This document shows positions 1 through 10,197 of a DNA stretch of 64,000 nucleotides, in pieces. The stretch comes from Demequina mangrovi (GTDB lineage Bacteria; Actinomycetota; Actinomycetes; Actinomycetales; Demequinaceae). The translations under genes and the position numbers were made by a program. The notes beneath the pieces are model-generated. The model worked only from the letters and a program-made list of their open reading frames with translations, had not been told where the DNA came from and did no database searches. Position 1 is the first letter of the stretch. Each line of letters opens with the position of its first letter. The DNA lies in assembly GCF_000759715.1 (NCBI RefSeq), contig NZ_BBLU01000017.1, positions 1 to 64,000 on the forward strand. Direction: 5' to 3'.

Positions 1-271
1 GGCCGCGGCGGCCCCCGCCCCGCAGCGTCCCGCCTCTCCGCCGCCCTCCTCCGCGAGCGCTCCGTCCGCGCCGCAGCCACCCGCCGCAGCCGCACCGGCA
101 CCCGCGCCCTCCTCGGACGCCCCGCCGCCGTGGGACGTGCCGCCGCCGGACGACGAGCCTCCGTACGACCACGAGGAGATCTCCGAGGACGACGCCCGCG
201 CCGAGGACGCCGGGCTGAGCGCGGCCGAGATCCTCGCGAAGGAGCTCGGCGGGGTCGTCATCGAGGACTGA
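1..271 (+). CDS. dnaX: DNA polymerase III subunit gamma/tau, C-terminal tail (partial)
   Basis: Only the 3' end of this gene lies in the window. Codons read in frame from base 2 to the TGA at 269-271 give a low-complexity Ala/Pro/Ser-rich stretch followed by an acidic segment and a C-terminus ending AKELGGVVIED. Actinobacterial DnaX proteins end in this way: a proline-rich linker and a short terminal helix after the clamp-loader ATPase core. The position directly upstream of recR on the same strand is the classic dnaX-recR arrangement. The clamp-loader subunit would load the sliding clamp onto primed DNA; none of the ATPase domain is visible, so the call rests on tail style plus synteny. Confidence 0.8.
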   Translation, partial: AAAAPAPQRPASPPPSSASAPSAPQPPAAAAPAPAPSSDAPPPWDVPPPDDEPPYDHEEISEDDARAEDAGLSAAEILAKELGGVVIED

Positions 272-391
272 CCTGCGCTCCCCGGCCGCCCACCTTCCCG
301 GCCGCCGCTCCCTCCCCCCGAATGGGGCGCTCACGGTCGCTTTCCGCCCACCCGTGCGCGCTGTGGGGAACTGACGGTCGCATCGCCCCTC

Positions 392-397
392 TACGCT
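392..397 (+). promoter_or_regulatory. -10 element of a probable leaderless promoter (recR)
   Basis: TACGCT begins 13 nt upstream of the recR ATG. The same TANNNT-to-start distance of 12-13 nt recurs at many genes in this window, which fits transcription starting at the start codon. Inference from spacing only; no clear -35. Confidence 0.45.
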
Positions 398-404
398 TGT
401 CCCC

Positions 405-1001
405 ATGTACGACGGCGCGGTTCAGGACCTCATCGACGAGCTCGGTCATCTCCCGGGCATCGGCCCCAAGAGCGCGCAGCGCATCGCCTTCCATATCCTC
501 AGCACCGACCCGGTCGACGTCCGCCGCCTCGCGGACGCGATCACCACGGTGAAGGAGAAGGTCCGCTTCTGCTCCACGTGCGGCAACGTCGCGGAGTCCG
601 AGCAGTGCCGCATCTGCGCCGACCCGCGTCGCGCCGAGGACCTGCTCTGCGTGGTCGAGGAGCCCAAGGACGTGGTCGTCATCGAGCGCACGCGCGAGTT
701 CCGCGGCCGCTACCACGTGCTCGGCGGCGCGATCGATCCGATGAACGGCGTCGGCCCTGACGACCTCCGCATCCGCGAGCTGCTCACGCGCCTCGGCGAC
801 GGCAAGGTCCAGGAGGTCATCATCGCGACGGACCCGAACATCGAGGGAGAGGCGACGGCGACGTACCTCACCCGCATGCTGGTCCCCATGGGCGTGACGG
901 TGTCCCGCCTCGCCTCCGGCCTGCCCGTCGGCGGCGACCTCGAGTACGCCGACGAGGTCACCCTCGGCCGCGCCTTCGAGGGCCGCCGCACCGTCAGCTG
1001 A
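405..1001 (+). CDS. recR: Recombination mediator protein RecR
   Basis: 198 aa, the usual length. RecR acts with RecO (and RecF) to load RecA on gapped DNA. Visible features: N-terminal helix-hairpin-helix ([11 protein letters not shown], about 16-26), a four-cysteine zinc finger with C56, C59, C68 and C71, and a Toprim domain with the VVEEPKD strand near 83-89 and ATDPN at 141-145. It follows dnaX after a 133 bp gap. A TACGCT -10 hexamer at 392-397 places a likely transcription start on the ATG itself, so recR may have its own leaderless promoter and not depend only on read-through from dnaX. Confidence 0.97.
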   Translation: MYDGAVQDLIDELGHLPGIGPKSAQRIAFHILSTDPVDVRRLADAITTVKEKVRFCSTCGNVAESEQCRICADPRRAEDLLCVVEEPKDVVVIERTREFRGRYHVLGGAIDPMNGVGPDDLRIRELLTRLGDGKVQEVIIATDPNIEGEATATYLTRMLVPMGVTVSRLASGLPVGGDLEYADEVTLGRAFEGRRTVS

Positions 1002-1027
1002 CGCGCCCCGCCCGTCCCGCCCCTCCC

Positions 1028-1122
1028 GACAGTCCCGACGGAATCCGCGGCGACACGCGGGCGTCCGGGCCCGAATCGGGTCGGCGCACCCGCGCGTCGA
1101 TCTGAACTCCGTTGGGACTGTC
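1028..1122. repeat. 95 bp element with 15 bp terminal inverted repeats, copy 1
   Basis: Left arm GACAGTCCCGACGGA (1028-1042) and right arm TCCGTTGGGACTGTC (1108-1122) are complementary at 14 of 15 positions; the outside flanks (C-rich on the left, GGGAGGGG on the right) extend the dyad. A second copy of identical length with near-identical arms lies at 63337-63431 and a degenerate one at 20728-20822. It sits between the convergent 3' ends of recR and an ABC permease gene, so it may also act as a bidirectional terminator. No ORF inside. Confidence 0.75.
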
Positions 1123-1137
1123 CAAGGGAGGGGAGGG

Positions 1138-2442
1138 TCAGGCCACTCGCGTGCCCTGGCGGAGCTTCTTGTACGGCACCCGCAGGCGCGCGATGACGAT
1201 CCACAGCGAGCCGAGAAGCAGCACCGCCTGGACGCCCAGCCCGATCCACGGGGCACGGTCGTACGCGGCGTTCTCCTGCCGCTCGGCCTCCCAGTCGGAC
1301 TGCCACTGATCGTCGACGCCCGCGTACGGGTCCTCGCCCGCGGCCATGACGGCCAGGTCGGCACACTCGTCGTACGAGTCTCCGGTGAGCTCCGCCTCCG
1401 ACGGGCCGATGCGGGCGTCGCTCACGCCGGCGTGCATCGTCGCGAACATGCCGGGCTCGGCACGACCGTCGTCCTCGGCCGGTTCGACGGGCTCCTCGGC
1501 GACGGTCCCGCCGTCGCCCCAGTTCTCCTCGCTCGGCAGGATGATCGGCGACATCTCACCGATCATCACCACGGGGTTGGCGAGCAGCAGCCAGGCGGTC
1601 CGCTCGGTGTGCGCGATGCCGTACTCGTACGTGTTGTCGATGCAGGTGAGGGACTCGAGGTCGAGCGCGGTGAAGTCGCCGGTCATGTAGGCCTGGTCGA
1701 GCGCCTGCGCCTGCTCGTCGGTCAGCAGCCCCCAATCGATGTACCGGTTGCTGCTCGTCACGGTCTCGGAGATGAGCGGCTGGGTGAAGAGGAAGACGAG
1801 CAGCGTCCCGAGCAGCAGCGCGCCGGTGGTGAGGTGCGCGAGCGACACCGAGGCGACGGCACGCGCCGCGATCGACGACCACGCGAGACCGATGGCCGTC
1901 GAGGTCAGCACGACGAGCAGGATCCCGCCGAGGACGATGAGCAGCTCGTCCCAGTGCCAGCCCGACCGCGAGAAGGCGTAGACCAGGAACGGCGTGGCGG
2001 TGAGCAGCACCACCAGCGCGATGCACCACGAGGCGAGGAGCTTGCCCATCGCGAGGTCGCCGGCGCGCAGCCGCGTCATCTGCAGAGGAGCGAGCACGCC
2101 CTCGGACGAGTCGCCGTTGATCGACGTCGCGGACAGCGACGGCGCGATCAGCATGCCGGTGCCGAGCACCATCACGAGGATGAGCTCCATCGGGATGGAG
2201 TTCTTCTCCTCCGGCGCGAAGACCATGAGCAGCACGCCGACCCCGATGATCGCCGTGAGCACGAGCCCGTAGAAGATCCAGCCCTTGGCGGTCGGGCGGC
2301 GACGCATGAGCTCGATCTGCGTCACGAGCAGCGTGCCCCGCAGGGTCGGGAACCACGGATTCCCGCGGACCTCCCCGCGGGACGATGCGGGTGCGGGCTC
2401 GGGCGCCGGGGCGGCGGCCGGGGTGTCGTCGAGAACCGTCAT
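1138..2442 (-). CDS. ABC transporter permease (ABC-2 / exporter type)
   Basis: 434 aa polytopic membrane protein; substrate unknown. Hydrophobic segments are clear near residues 45-70, 80-105, 130-155, 165-190 and 205-230, followed by a long polar, acidic extracytoplasmic region rich in Glu, Asp and Gly, and a final membrane helix close to the C-terminus before a basic tail. The phrase SATSINGDSSEGVLAPLQ after the second segment is typical of ABC-2 type permeases. The ATG (2440-2442) overlaps the stop of the upstream ATPase gene in an ATGA arrangement, so the two are translationally coupled and should form one exporter. Confidence 0.85.
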   Translation of the reverse strand: MTVLDDTPAAAPAPEPAPASSRGEVRGNPWFPTLRGTLLVTQIELMRRRPTAKGWIFYGLVLTAIIGVGVLLMVFAPEEKNSIPMELILVMVLGTGMLIAPSLSATSINGDSSEGVLAPLQMTRLRAGDLAMGKLLASWCIALVVLLTATPFLVYAFSRSGWHWDELLIVLGGILLVVLTSTAIGLAWSSIAARAVASVSLAHLTTGALLLGTLLVFLFTQPLISETVTSSNRYIDWGLLTDEQAQALDQAYMTGDFTALDLESLTCIDNTYEYGIAHTERTAWLLLANPVVMIGEMSPIILPSEENWGDGGTVAEEPVEPAEDDGRAEPGMFATMHAGVSDARIGPSEAELTGDSYDECADLAVMAAGEDPYAGVDDQWQSDWEAERQENAAYDRAPWIGLGVQAVLLLGSLWIVIARLRVPYKKLRQGTRVA

Positions 2443-3377
2443 CGCCGCTCCTCCTCCATGGTCATGTAGGTCTGTTCGAGCGCGCTGCCGGCCGGGCCGA
2501 AGCGGTGGACGGGCACGCCCTTGGACATCAGCCAGGCGAGCGCCTGGGCGGCCTCCGCCTCGGAGCCCACCCGGATGATCACGCCGGACGGCTCCTCGTC
2601 GAACGGCACCCGGCCCCCGGCGAGCACCTCGCGCAGCAGCGCGTCGTCGAGCGTCGCGACGCGGTAGCGGCGCTTGGCGTCCGCGACCTTGTCCGCGATC
2701 TCGTCGCCCAGGGTGCGGCCCTTCGACATGAAGACGGCGTCGTCGACCATCTCGTCGAGCTCCGCGAGCACGTGGCTCGAGATCAGCACCGCCTTGCCCT
2801 CCGCCGCGAGCTCGCGCACCAGCGTGCGCAGCTCGATGCGGGAGCGCGGGTCGAGGCCGTTGGCGGGCTCGTCCATGAGCAGCACGGTCGGATCGTTCAT
2901 GAGCGCTCGCGCGATGGACAGCCGCTGCTTCTGCCCGCGCGAGAGCACCCGCGTAGGCCTGTCGGCGAACTCGCTCAGGTGGACCATCTCGAGGAGCCCC
3001 GCGCCACGCTCGCGCGCCTCGTGCCGCGAGAGGCGGAAGGCGCGCCCGACGAGGGTGAGCGTCTGGAGGCAGGTGAGGTTGTCCCACGAGCCCAGCTGAT
3101 CGGGCATCCACCCGATCGCATCCCGCACCGCCGCCGCGTCGTGCCTCGGGTCCGCCCCGGCGACGCGGATCTCCCCCGCGTCGGGCCGCAGCAGTCCCGC
3201 GAGCATGAGCATGAGCGTGGTCTTGCCGCAGCCGTTCGGCCCGATGAGCGCCGTGACGGTGCCGGGCTGGACCTCGAGCGTCGCATCGGCCACCGCCTGC
3301 ACCGAGCCGAAGGCCCGCGCGACGCCCCGCGCGCTCACCGCCGCGGTCGCGAGCGCGGCCGTGGATGTCGCCACCAT
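2439..3377 (-). CDS. ABC transporter ATP-binding protein
   Basis: 312 aa. Walker A GPNGCGKT at 46-53, signature LSRGQKQ at 145-151, Walker B VLLMDE at 165-170 followed by PANGLDP, and the switch histidine H202. A C-terminal extension after the nucleotide-binding domain is usual for exporter ATPases of the CcmA/NatA type. The start at 3377 has a good AGGGGGA ribosome site about 8 nt upstream. First gene of a two-gene operon with the permease; divergent from the TetR gene at 3621. Confidence 0.93.
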   Translation of the reverse strand: MVATSTAALATAAVSARGVARAFGSVQAVADATLEVQPGTVTALIGPNGCGKTTLMLMLAGLLRPDAGEIRVAGADPRHDAAAVRDAIGWMPDQLGSWDNLTCLQTLTLVGRAFRLSRHEARERGAGLLEMVHLSEFADRPTRVLSRGQKQRLSIARALMNDPTVLLMDEPANGLDPRSRIELRTLVRELAAEGKAVLISSHVLAELDEMVDDAVFMSKGRTLGDEIADKVADAKRRYRVATLDDALLREVLAGGRVPFDEEPSGVIIRVGSEAEAAQALAWLMSKGVPVHRFGPAGSALEQTYMTMEEERR

Positions 3378-3584
3378 GTGTTCCCCCTGCTAACCGGCGC
3401 GGCCGAGCGGCCGCGTCCTCGACACACCTTGGCACGCGCACGGCCTCGCGGCTATGAGGGACATCCCCCTATTTCTGGGGGCAGCGGTCACCGCCTCGCC
3501 CGACCCGACGGGCGCGAATCCCGGGCCTGCGCACGCCTGCCCCCGCACGAGCGCCCTCCCACCCTTGACCGCGTCTTCATTCCT

Positions 3585-3600
3585 AGTTAGCGTGCTTACT
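3585..3600. promoter_or_regulatory. Probable TetR operator with overlapping promoter
   Basis: AGTTAGC-GT-GCTTACT is an imperfect dyad (6 of 7 arm positions). It overlaps the expected -10 region downstream of a TTGACC -35-like hexamer at 3565-3570 and lies 21 bp before the TetR start, as expected for autoregulation. Confidence 0.55.
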
Positions 3601-3620
3601 ATCATTCGAAGGAGGGGACG

Positions 3621-4196
3621 ATGGCCCGACCGGCAAGCGACAAGCGCGCACGGCTCACCGCGGCTGCGGCCACCCTCGCCTATACCCACGGGCTCGACCG
3701 CACCACGCTCGGCGCGATCGCCGAGGAGGCGGACGTCCCTCAGGGCAGCGTCTACTACTACTTCAAGACCCGGGACGACGTGGGCCGGGCGGTGGTCGAC
3801 TCGCTGCTCACCCGCTACCGCGACCTCATGTCCGGCTGGGACGCCGAGCCCGATCCGCGCACGCGCCTCGCGTCCTACGTCGACATGTACGCCCGGGATG
3901 CGGAGGCCGTCGCCCAGCACGGCTGCCCGATCGGGTCGCTCTGCCTGGACCTGCGCAAGTCGGCGCATCCCCTCGCGGACGACGCCGCCGCGATCCTCGA
4001 GCTCACCATCGCATGGGCATCGGAGCAGTTCGAGGCGATGGGGTTCGCCCCGCAGGCCTCCCGGGCCCGCGCCCTTCACCTGGTCACCGGGCTCCAGGGC
4101 GCCGCATCGCTCGCCAATGCGCTCGGCGACCGCGAGGCCCTCGTGAACGAGGCCGCTCATCTCACGCGCTGGATCCACCAGTCGCAGGCCGCGTAG
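3621..4196 (+). CDS. TetR/AcrR family transcriptional regulator
   Basis: 191 aa. The N-terminal DNA-binding domain is clear: residues about 9-55 carry the helix-turn-helix with TTLGAIAEEADVPQGSVYYYF. The C-terminal domain is of the TetR_C type seen in regulators of reductive or quinone stress genes (cysteine in QHGCPIGSLCLDL). Ribosome site AGGAGGGG just upstream. The epimerase/reductase gene starts 43 bp downstream on the same strand, so it is the likely target, controlled through the dyad at 3585-3600. The ligand is unknown. Confidence 0.93.
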   Translation: MARPASDKRARLTAAAATLAYTHGLDRTTLGAIAEEADVPQGSVYYYFKTRDDVGRAVVDSLLTRYRDLMSGWDAEPDPRTRLASYVDMYARDAEAVAQHGCPIGSLCLDLRKSAHPLADDAAAILELTIAWASEQFEAMGFAPQASRARALHLVTGLQGAASLANALGDREALVNEAAHLTRWIHQSQAA

Positions 4197-4239
4197 GCGG
4201 TCCCCCGGCACCTGCACCTCCTCCCGTCAGGAGAAGCAC

Positions 4240-5337
4240 ATGAGCACCACCGTCCTCGTCACCGGCGCGACCGGCTGGCTCGGCGGCCACATCCTGGCCG
4301 CCCTCCGCGACGCCCCGGGCGTCACCACCGTCGCCGCCGCGCGCGACGGCTCCCGCCTGCCCTCCTGGTTCACCGGCCCGACGCGCCTCGGCGACCTCGC
4401 CGACCCCGCCTACAGACGCGCCGTCGTCCGCGACGTCGACGCCGTGATCCACGCGGGCACCTGGTCGAGCCTGTGGGGCCACCCGGAGGCCGAGCGCACG
4501 CTCTACCTCGCACCCGCGCTCGACCTCATGGACCGGGCGGTCGAGGCCGGCGTCAGCCGCTTCGTCGGCATCTCGACCGTCGCGATCGGCGAGCCCGCCG
4601 GCTCAGATCGGCGCGTGTCCGATGACGATGCCCCGGTGCCCCGCGCGTACTGGCCGCACCTCACCGCCATGGTCGAGGTGGAGCGGCGGATGGCGGAGCT
4701 CGGCACGGCCCAGCCGCGCACCTCCTTCGTCGCGCTGCGCGCCGGCCACTTCGTGGGGCCCGGGCTCGCGGCCGGGCTGGTCCCCGCGCTGATCCCGCGC
4801 CTCAAGACCGGCATGGTGCCGTGGGTGGACGGCGGTCGCGCCCACCTGCCGCTCACCGCCGGCGAGGACCTCGGGCGCGCCTTCGCGCTCGCCGCGACGG
4901 CGGAGGACCTCGAGGGCTTCACCCCGATCATCGCCATCGGCGGGGAGCAGCCGACAGCACGGGAGGTGTTCTCCTTCATCGCCGCCCACGCCGGCACCCC
5001 GCGCCCGCGCTTCTCGGCACCGCGCAACGCGGCCTTCCGCTTCGCCGGCCTCGCGGAACGCCTCGAGCGCCTGTCGCCGGGCCCCGCGCCCTTCCTCACC
5101 CGCCCGCTCGTGCACGTCGGGCTCGACTGGCACGTCGAGAGCACCCGCGCGCGCGAGCTCCTCGGCTACGAGCCCCAGGTCGACTGGCGGGACGCCGCGC
5201 GCGCCGGCATCGAGGAGCGGAGGGCGCTGGGCTTCCCGTGGCCGCGCCTCGCGCAGCCCGCGCCGGGTCAGGTCGTCGCGGGAGCCGGCACCGGCGCGGC
5301 GCCGGTGCCGAGCGCGAAGGCCTCCTCCGCGGCGTAG
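4240..5337 (+). CDS. NAD(P)-dependent epimerase/dehydratase family protein
   Basis: 365 aa extended short-chain dehydrogenase. The dinucleotide-binding motif GATGWLGG is at 9-16, followed by a Rossmann fold with acidic position DLADP and an HAG strand near 71-73. The catalytic tyrosine is probably Y137, but the residue at the canonical YxxxK lysine position is L141, with no lysine nearby in HLTAMVEVE, so standard SDR chemistry is uncertain. Ribosome site AGGAGAAG precedes the ATG. Likely co-regulated with the TetR gene. The last 70 bp overlap the convergent carboxylesterase gene. Confidence 0.85.
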   Translation: MSTTVLVTGATGWLGGHILAALRDAPGVTTVAAARDGSRLPSWFTGPTRLGDLADPAYRRAVVRDVDAVIHAGTWSSLWGHPEAERTLYLAPALDLMDRAVEAGVSRFVGISTVAIGEPAGSDRRVSDDDAPVPRAYWPHLTAMVEVERRMAELGTAQPRTSFVALRAGHFVGPGLAAGLVPALIPRLKTGMVPWVDGGRAHLPLTAGEDLGRAFALAATAEDLEGFTPIIAIGGEQPTAREVFSFIAAHAGTPRPRFSAPRNAAFRFAGLAERLERLSPGPAPFLTRPLVHVGLDWHVESTRARELLGYEPQVDWRDAARAGIEERRALGFPWPRLAQPAPGQVVAGAGTGAAPVPSAKASSAA

Positions 5338-6791
5338 CCCGGACGGATCTCGCGCAGGGGCTCGCCGTAGACGATGGTCGACCGCGCATCGGCGTGCACG
5401 GGGGCCACGACCCGTCCGTCGCGGATGAAGGCGAGCCAGTCGCCGTGCACCGCGTCGGCGAGCTCCTGCGGGGCCTCGGCGCCCGCGCGCCGCATCGCGG
5501 TGGGCTCGCGCAGGATGTCGAAGCCGAAGGGCAGGTCGAGGCAGTGCACCGCGAGCCCGTCCGCCCCGCCGGTCCACCGGAAGTCGTACGCCCAGGTGCG
5601 CGGCGACCCGCCCGCCGTGGCCCGTTGGCCCGCCCACAGCGCGACGAAGCGCCGGAACGTGATGTCGGTGACGGCGTGACCCACGACGCCGAAGGCGTCC
5701 TGGCGAGGCGAGCGCGTGATCAGCGCGGTCGCGAGGTCGTCCTCGATGCGCATGCGCGCGAGCGCCGCCTCCGCAGAGACGCCGTCGAGCCGCGCCGCGG
5801 CGTCGCCGACCGCCAGGTCGAACTCATGCGCGGTGGCGCCGATGAGCAGCGGGACGTCATCGCCGATGCCCGCGGCGATCCCCTCGGCGACCGTGCCCGG
5901 CACCAGCTCGCCGTCGATCACCGGCCCGAGCACCAGACCCGAGCGCTCGAGCATCGTCGGCAGCGGGTCGTCGGGCTCCTCACCGGCGCGCTCCTGCTCG
6001 GCGAGGATCTGCGCCTCCGTCAGCGAGCGCAGCCCCTCGAGGTCCGGGGCGACCCCGAGCCGCGCGGCGGCCTCCTCGGTCAGGCGGCGCGCATCGTCCA
6101 CCGTCACCGGCATGTCCGCCGGCGAGAGCGCCAGCACGCCCGAGAACAGCCCGCGCGCCGCGGGCATGGTGAGCAGCCGCATCACCGCCGCACCGCCGGC
6201 CGACTGACCCGCGATGGTGACGCGCGCGGGGTCGCCGCCGAAAGCGCGGATGTTCTGCTGCACCCAGTCGAGCGCCGCGATCCAGTCGAGCACGCCGCGG
6301 TTGAGCGGTGCGCCGTCGATCCAGCCGAAACCGTCGAAGCCCAGGCGATAGGTCGCCGCGACCGTCACCACCCCGTCGCGGTGGAACGCCTGGCCGCCGT
6401 ACCACGGGCTCGCATGCGAGCCGCCGATGAAGCCGCCGCCGTGGATGTAGACGAGCACCGGCAGCCCCGCGTCGGGGGAGGGGTCCGGCGTCCCGACGTC
6501 GAGAGTGAGGAGGTCGTCCCCCGGGATCGAGGGCTCGGGGACGTACGGGTCCGGGCCGTAGGGCGAGCGTCGCTGCGGCGTCGGGCCGTGGAGCAGCGCA
6601 GGCCGGACGCCCTCCCAGGGCGCACGCGGCGTCGGCGCGAGGAAGCGCCGGGGCCCGACCGGGGGCTCCGCGTACGGGATCCCCAGGAAGATCGCCGCAC
6701 GGCTGACGTCGCCGTCCGAGGAGCGGTGCTCGCGCCACGCTCCCGCGACGGCGCCCGACGAGGTCCACACCACAGGCGCAGGGCTGCTCAT
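5268..6791 (-). CDS. Carboxylesterase/lipase family protein (type B)
   Basis: 507 aa alpha/beta-hydrolase hydrolysing carboxylic esters. N-terminal GIPYAEPPVGPRRF (37-50) is a family hallmark; the oxyanion HGGGF is at 117-121, and the nucleophile elbow GQSAGG at 195-200 gives S197. A conserved HCLDLPFGF segment near the C-terminus carries the catalytic histidine region. The ATG at 6791 was chosen because homologues begin near the sequence VVWTSSGAVAG; upstream in-frame sequence looks non-coding. No signal peptide, so probably cytoplasmic. Its 3' end overlaps the convergent epimerase gene. Confidence 0.93.
   Translation of the reverse strand: MSSPAPVVWTSSGAVAGAWREHRSSDGDVSRAAIFLGIPYAEPPVGPRRFLAPTPRAPWEGVRPALLHGPTPQRRSPYGPDPYVPEPSIPGDDLLTLDVGTPDPSPDAGLPVLVYIHGGGFIGGSHASPWYGGQAFHRDGVVTVAATYRLGFDGFGWIDGAPLNRGVLDWIAALDWVQQNIRAFGGDPARVTIAGQSAGGAAVMRLLTMPAARGLFSGVLALSPADMPVTVDDARRLTEEAAARLGVAPDLEGLRSLTEAQILAEQERAGEEPDDPLPTMLERSGLVLGPVIDGELVPGTVAEGIAAGIGDDVPLLIGATAHEFDLAVGDAAARLDGVSAEAALARMRIEDDLATALITRSPRQDAFGVVGHAVTDITFRRFVALWAGQRATAGGSPRTWAYDFRWTGGADGLAVHCLDLPFGFDILREPTAMRRAGAEAPQELADAVHGDWLAFIRDGRVVAPVHADARSTIVYGEPLREIRPGYAAEEAFALGTGAAPVPAPATT
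5286..5310. terminator. Palindrome inside two overlapping convergent gene ends
   Basis: CGGCACCGGCGC, one G, then GCGCCGGTGCCG: a perfect 12 bp stem with a one-base centre in DNA (a small loop in RNA). It lies in the overlap of the epimerase and esterase coding ends and encodes similar TGAAPVP peptides on both strands. It could stop transcription both ways; there is no T-run. Confidence 0.5.
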
Positions 6792-6892
6792 ATGCCTCAC
6801 TCTAGGAGGAACGATGCGCTGGCCGCGCGCCAAGCCGCGCGTGCCTCCGGCCACCCGGGACCACGGCACCTCGGCACCCGCGCGGTTCCCCC

Positions 6893-6898
6893 TAGAAT
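6893..6898 (+). promoter_or_regulatory. -10 element upstream of lysC
   Basis: TAGAAT, close to the TATAAT consensus and unusually AT-rich for this genome, 55 nt before the lysC ATG. A -35 is not obvious. The leader of roughly 50 nt shows no recognisable riboswitch fold; a CTGGAG ribosome site lies about 6 nt before the ATG. Confidence 0.5.
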
Positions 6899-6952
6899 GA
6901 GACACCGTGTCCGCCCTGCGGATACTGACCCCCATTCCTCCTGGAGTCTTGC

Positions 6953-9264
<2,312 letters not shown>

Positions 9265-9287
9265 GCGACCGCCGCATCGTCCGGCAC

Positions 9288-9318
9288 GGCCCGGGTCTCC
9301 CTCACGGGGACCCGGGCC
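9288..9318 (+). terminator. Hairpin terminator after lysC-asd
   Basis: GGCCCGGGTC at 9288-9297 pairs with GACCCGGGCC at 9309-9318. There is no T-run, as is common in high-GC actinobacteria. One GGACGATGC nonamer (reverse orientation, 9274-9282) lies immediately upstream. Confidence 0.75.
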
Positions 9319-9337
9319 GCGTCGCGTGCGGCGACGG

Positions 9338-9988
9338 TCAGCGGCGGTTGAGCACGCTCACCGACATCGCGAGCGGGACCTCCTCGACCACGACGGGTTC
9401 ACCCGTGGCGGGGTCGAGCTCGATGTAGACCTCGACCTCGGAGTGCGTGGCGACCGCCAGACGCTCCCCGGTCGGGGTCACCACCGTTCCGTTGGCGCCG
9501 TTGACGGCCTCGATGGTGACCACCGGGAAGGCGCTGAAGTCGACGGTCGCCTTGTCCTTGAGGTTCGCCGTGCCGACGCCCACGGGGTCCGGCGCGACAC
9601 CAGCCGCGAGCGCCGGACAGTGGACCGTGTCGAGGTAGTCGAGGATGCCGAGCCCGCCGCCGTCGTAGACCTCCATGGTCGCGCGCTGCGTGACGAACCG
9701 CTCGTGGACCAGGGCGCCGTCCGCGCTGATCCGGTCCAGCTCGTCCGAGAGCTCGGGCGACTCGCCCGCGCAGTACTGCGACGCGCTCATCCCCACCACC
9801 GCGACCAGCTCCTGCTCGAACGGCGTGATCCCTGCGGTCGGCGCGATGAGGTTGTCGTAGAAGCGCCCGATCGGGAACTCGTACCTGTCGACGTCGGTGC
9901 GGGCCGACGCGGGCGCGGCCATGGCCACGGCGAGCCCCATCGCCGCGGCGGCGGCGAGCAGGGCGGCCTTGAGCGTGGATCCTGTCAT
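9338..9988 (-). CDS. Secreted protein of unknown function (paralogue of the 10198-10836 gene)
   Basis: 216 aa. A signal peptide is clear: a Lys-containing start, an Ala/Leu-rich core and APASA cleavage near residue 29. The mature part starts RYEFPIGRFYDN, aligning with the AYTTDYPVELFYDN start of the neighbouring protein, and both continue with a short V-V/F-G segment and a cysteine (SQYC versus DFC). The predicted protein is exported and soluble, with two cysteines that could form a disulfide. The ATG at 9988 has GGGGAGAGGATC upstream, identical in style to its neighbour. No known family is recognised; likely a tandem duplicate. Confidence 0.8.
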   Translation of the reverse strand: MTGSTLKAALLAAAAAMGLAVAMAAPASARTDVDRYEFPIGRFYDNLIAPTAGITPFEQELVAVVGMSASQYCAGESPELSDELDRISADGALVHERFVTQRATMEVYDGGGLGILDYLDTVHCPALAAGVAPDPVGVGTANLKDKATVDFSAFPVVTIEAVNGANGTVVTPTGERLAVATHSEVEVYIELDPATGEPVVVEEVPLAMSVSVLNRR

Positions 9989-10087
9989 GATCCTCTCCCC
10001 CGGTCCCCGGTGCGCCGGCGGGCGCCCTCCCCTGCGGACGGGCCCACGAGTCGCAGCAAGCGCGGCCACCGTAGGGGACCTCGCCCT

Positions 10088-10116
10088 GAGTACGGGCGGG
10101 CGGCGCGAAAGGTTGT
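10088..10116 (-). promoter_or_regulatory. ECF-sigma-like promoter of the first secreted paralogue
   Basis: On the minus strand ACAACCT (10116-10110), a 16 bp spacer, then GTACTC (10093-10088). The paralogue's upstream region has ACAACCT-N16-GTTCTC. An AAC-containing -35 with 16 bp spacing and a G/T-C -10 is typical of ECF sigma factors. The match between two duplicated genes is the main support. Confidence 0.55.
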
Positions 10117-10197
10117 GCCGCGTCCCAGCGGGACATGAGCGCAGGATCCGGCCTCCATGTCCCGCCAGGACGCGGGGACGATGCCGCGGGCGTCGGC

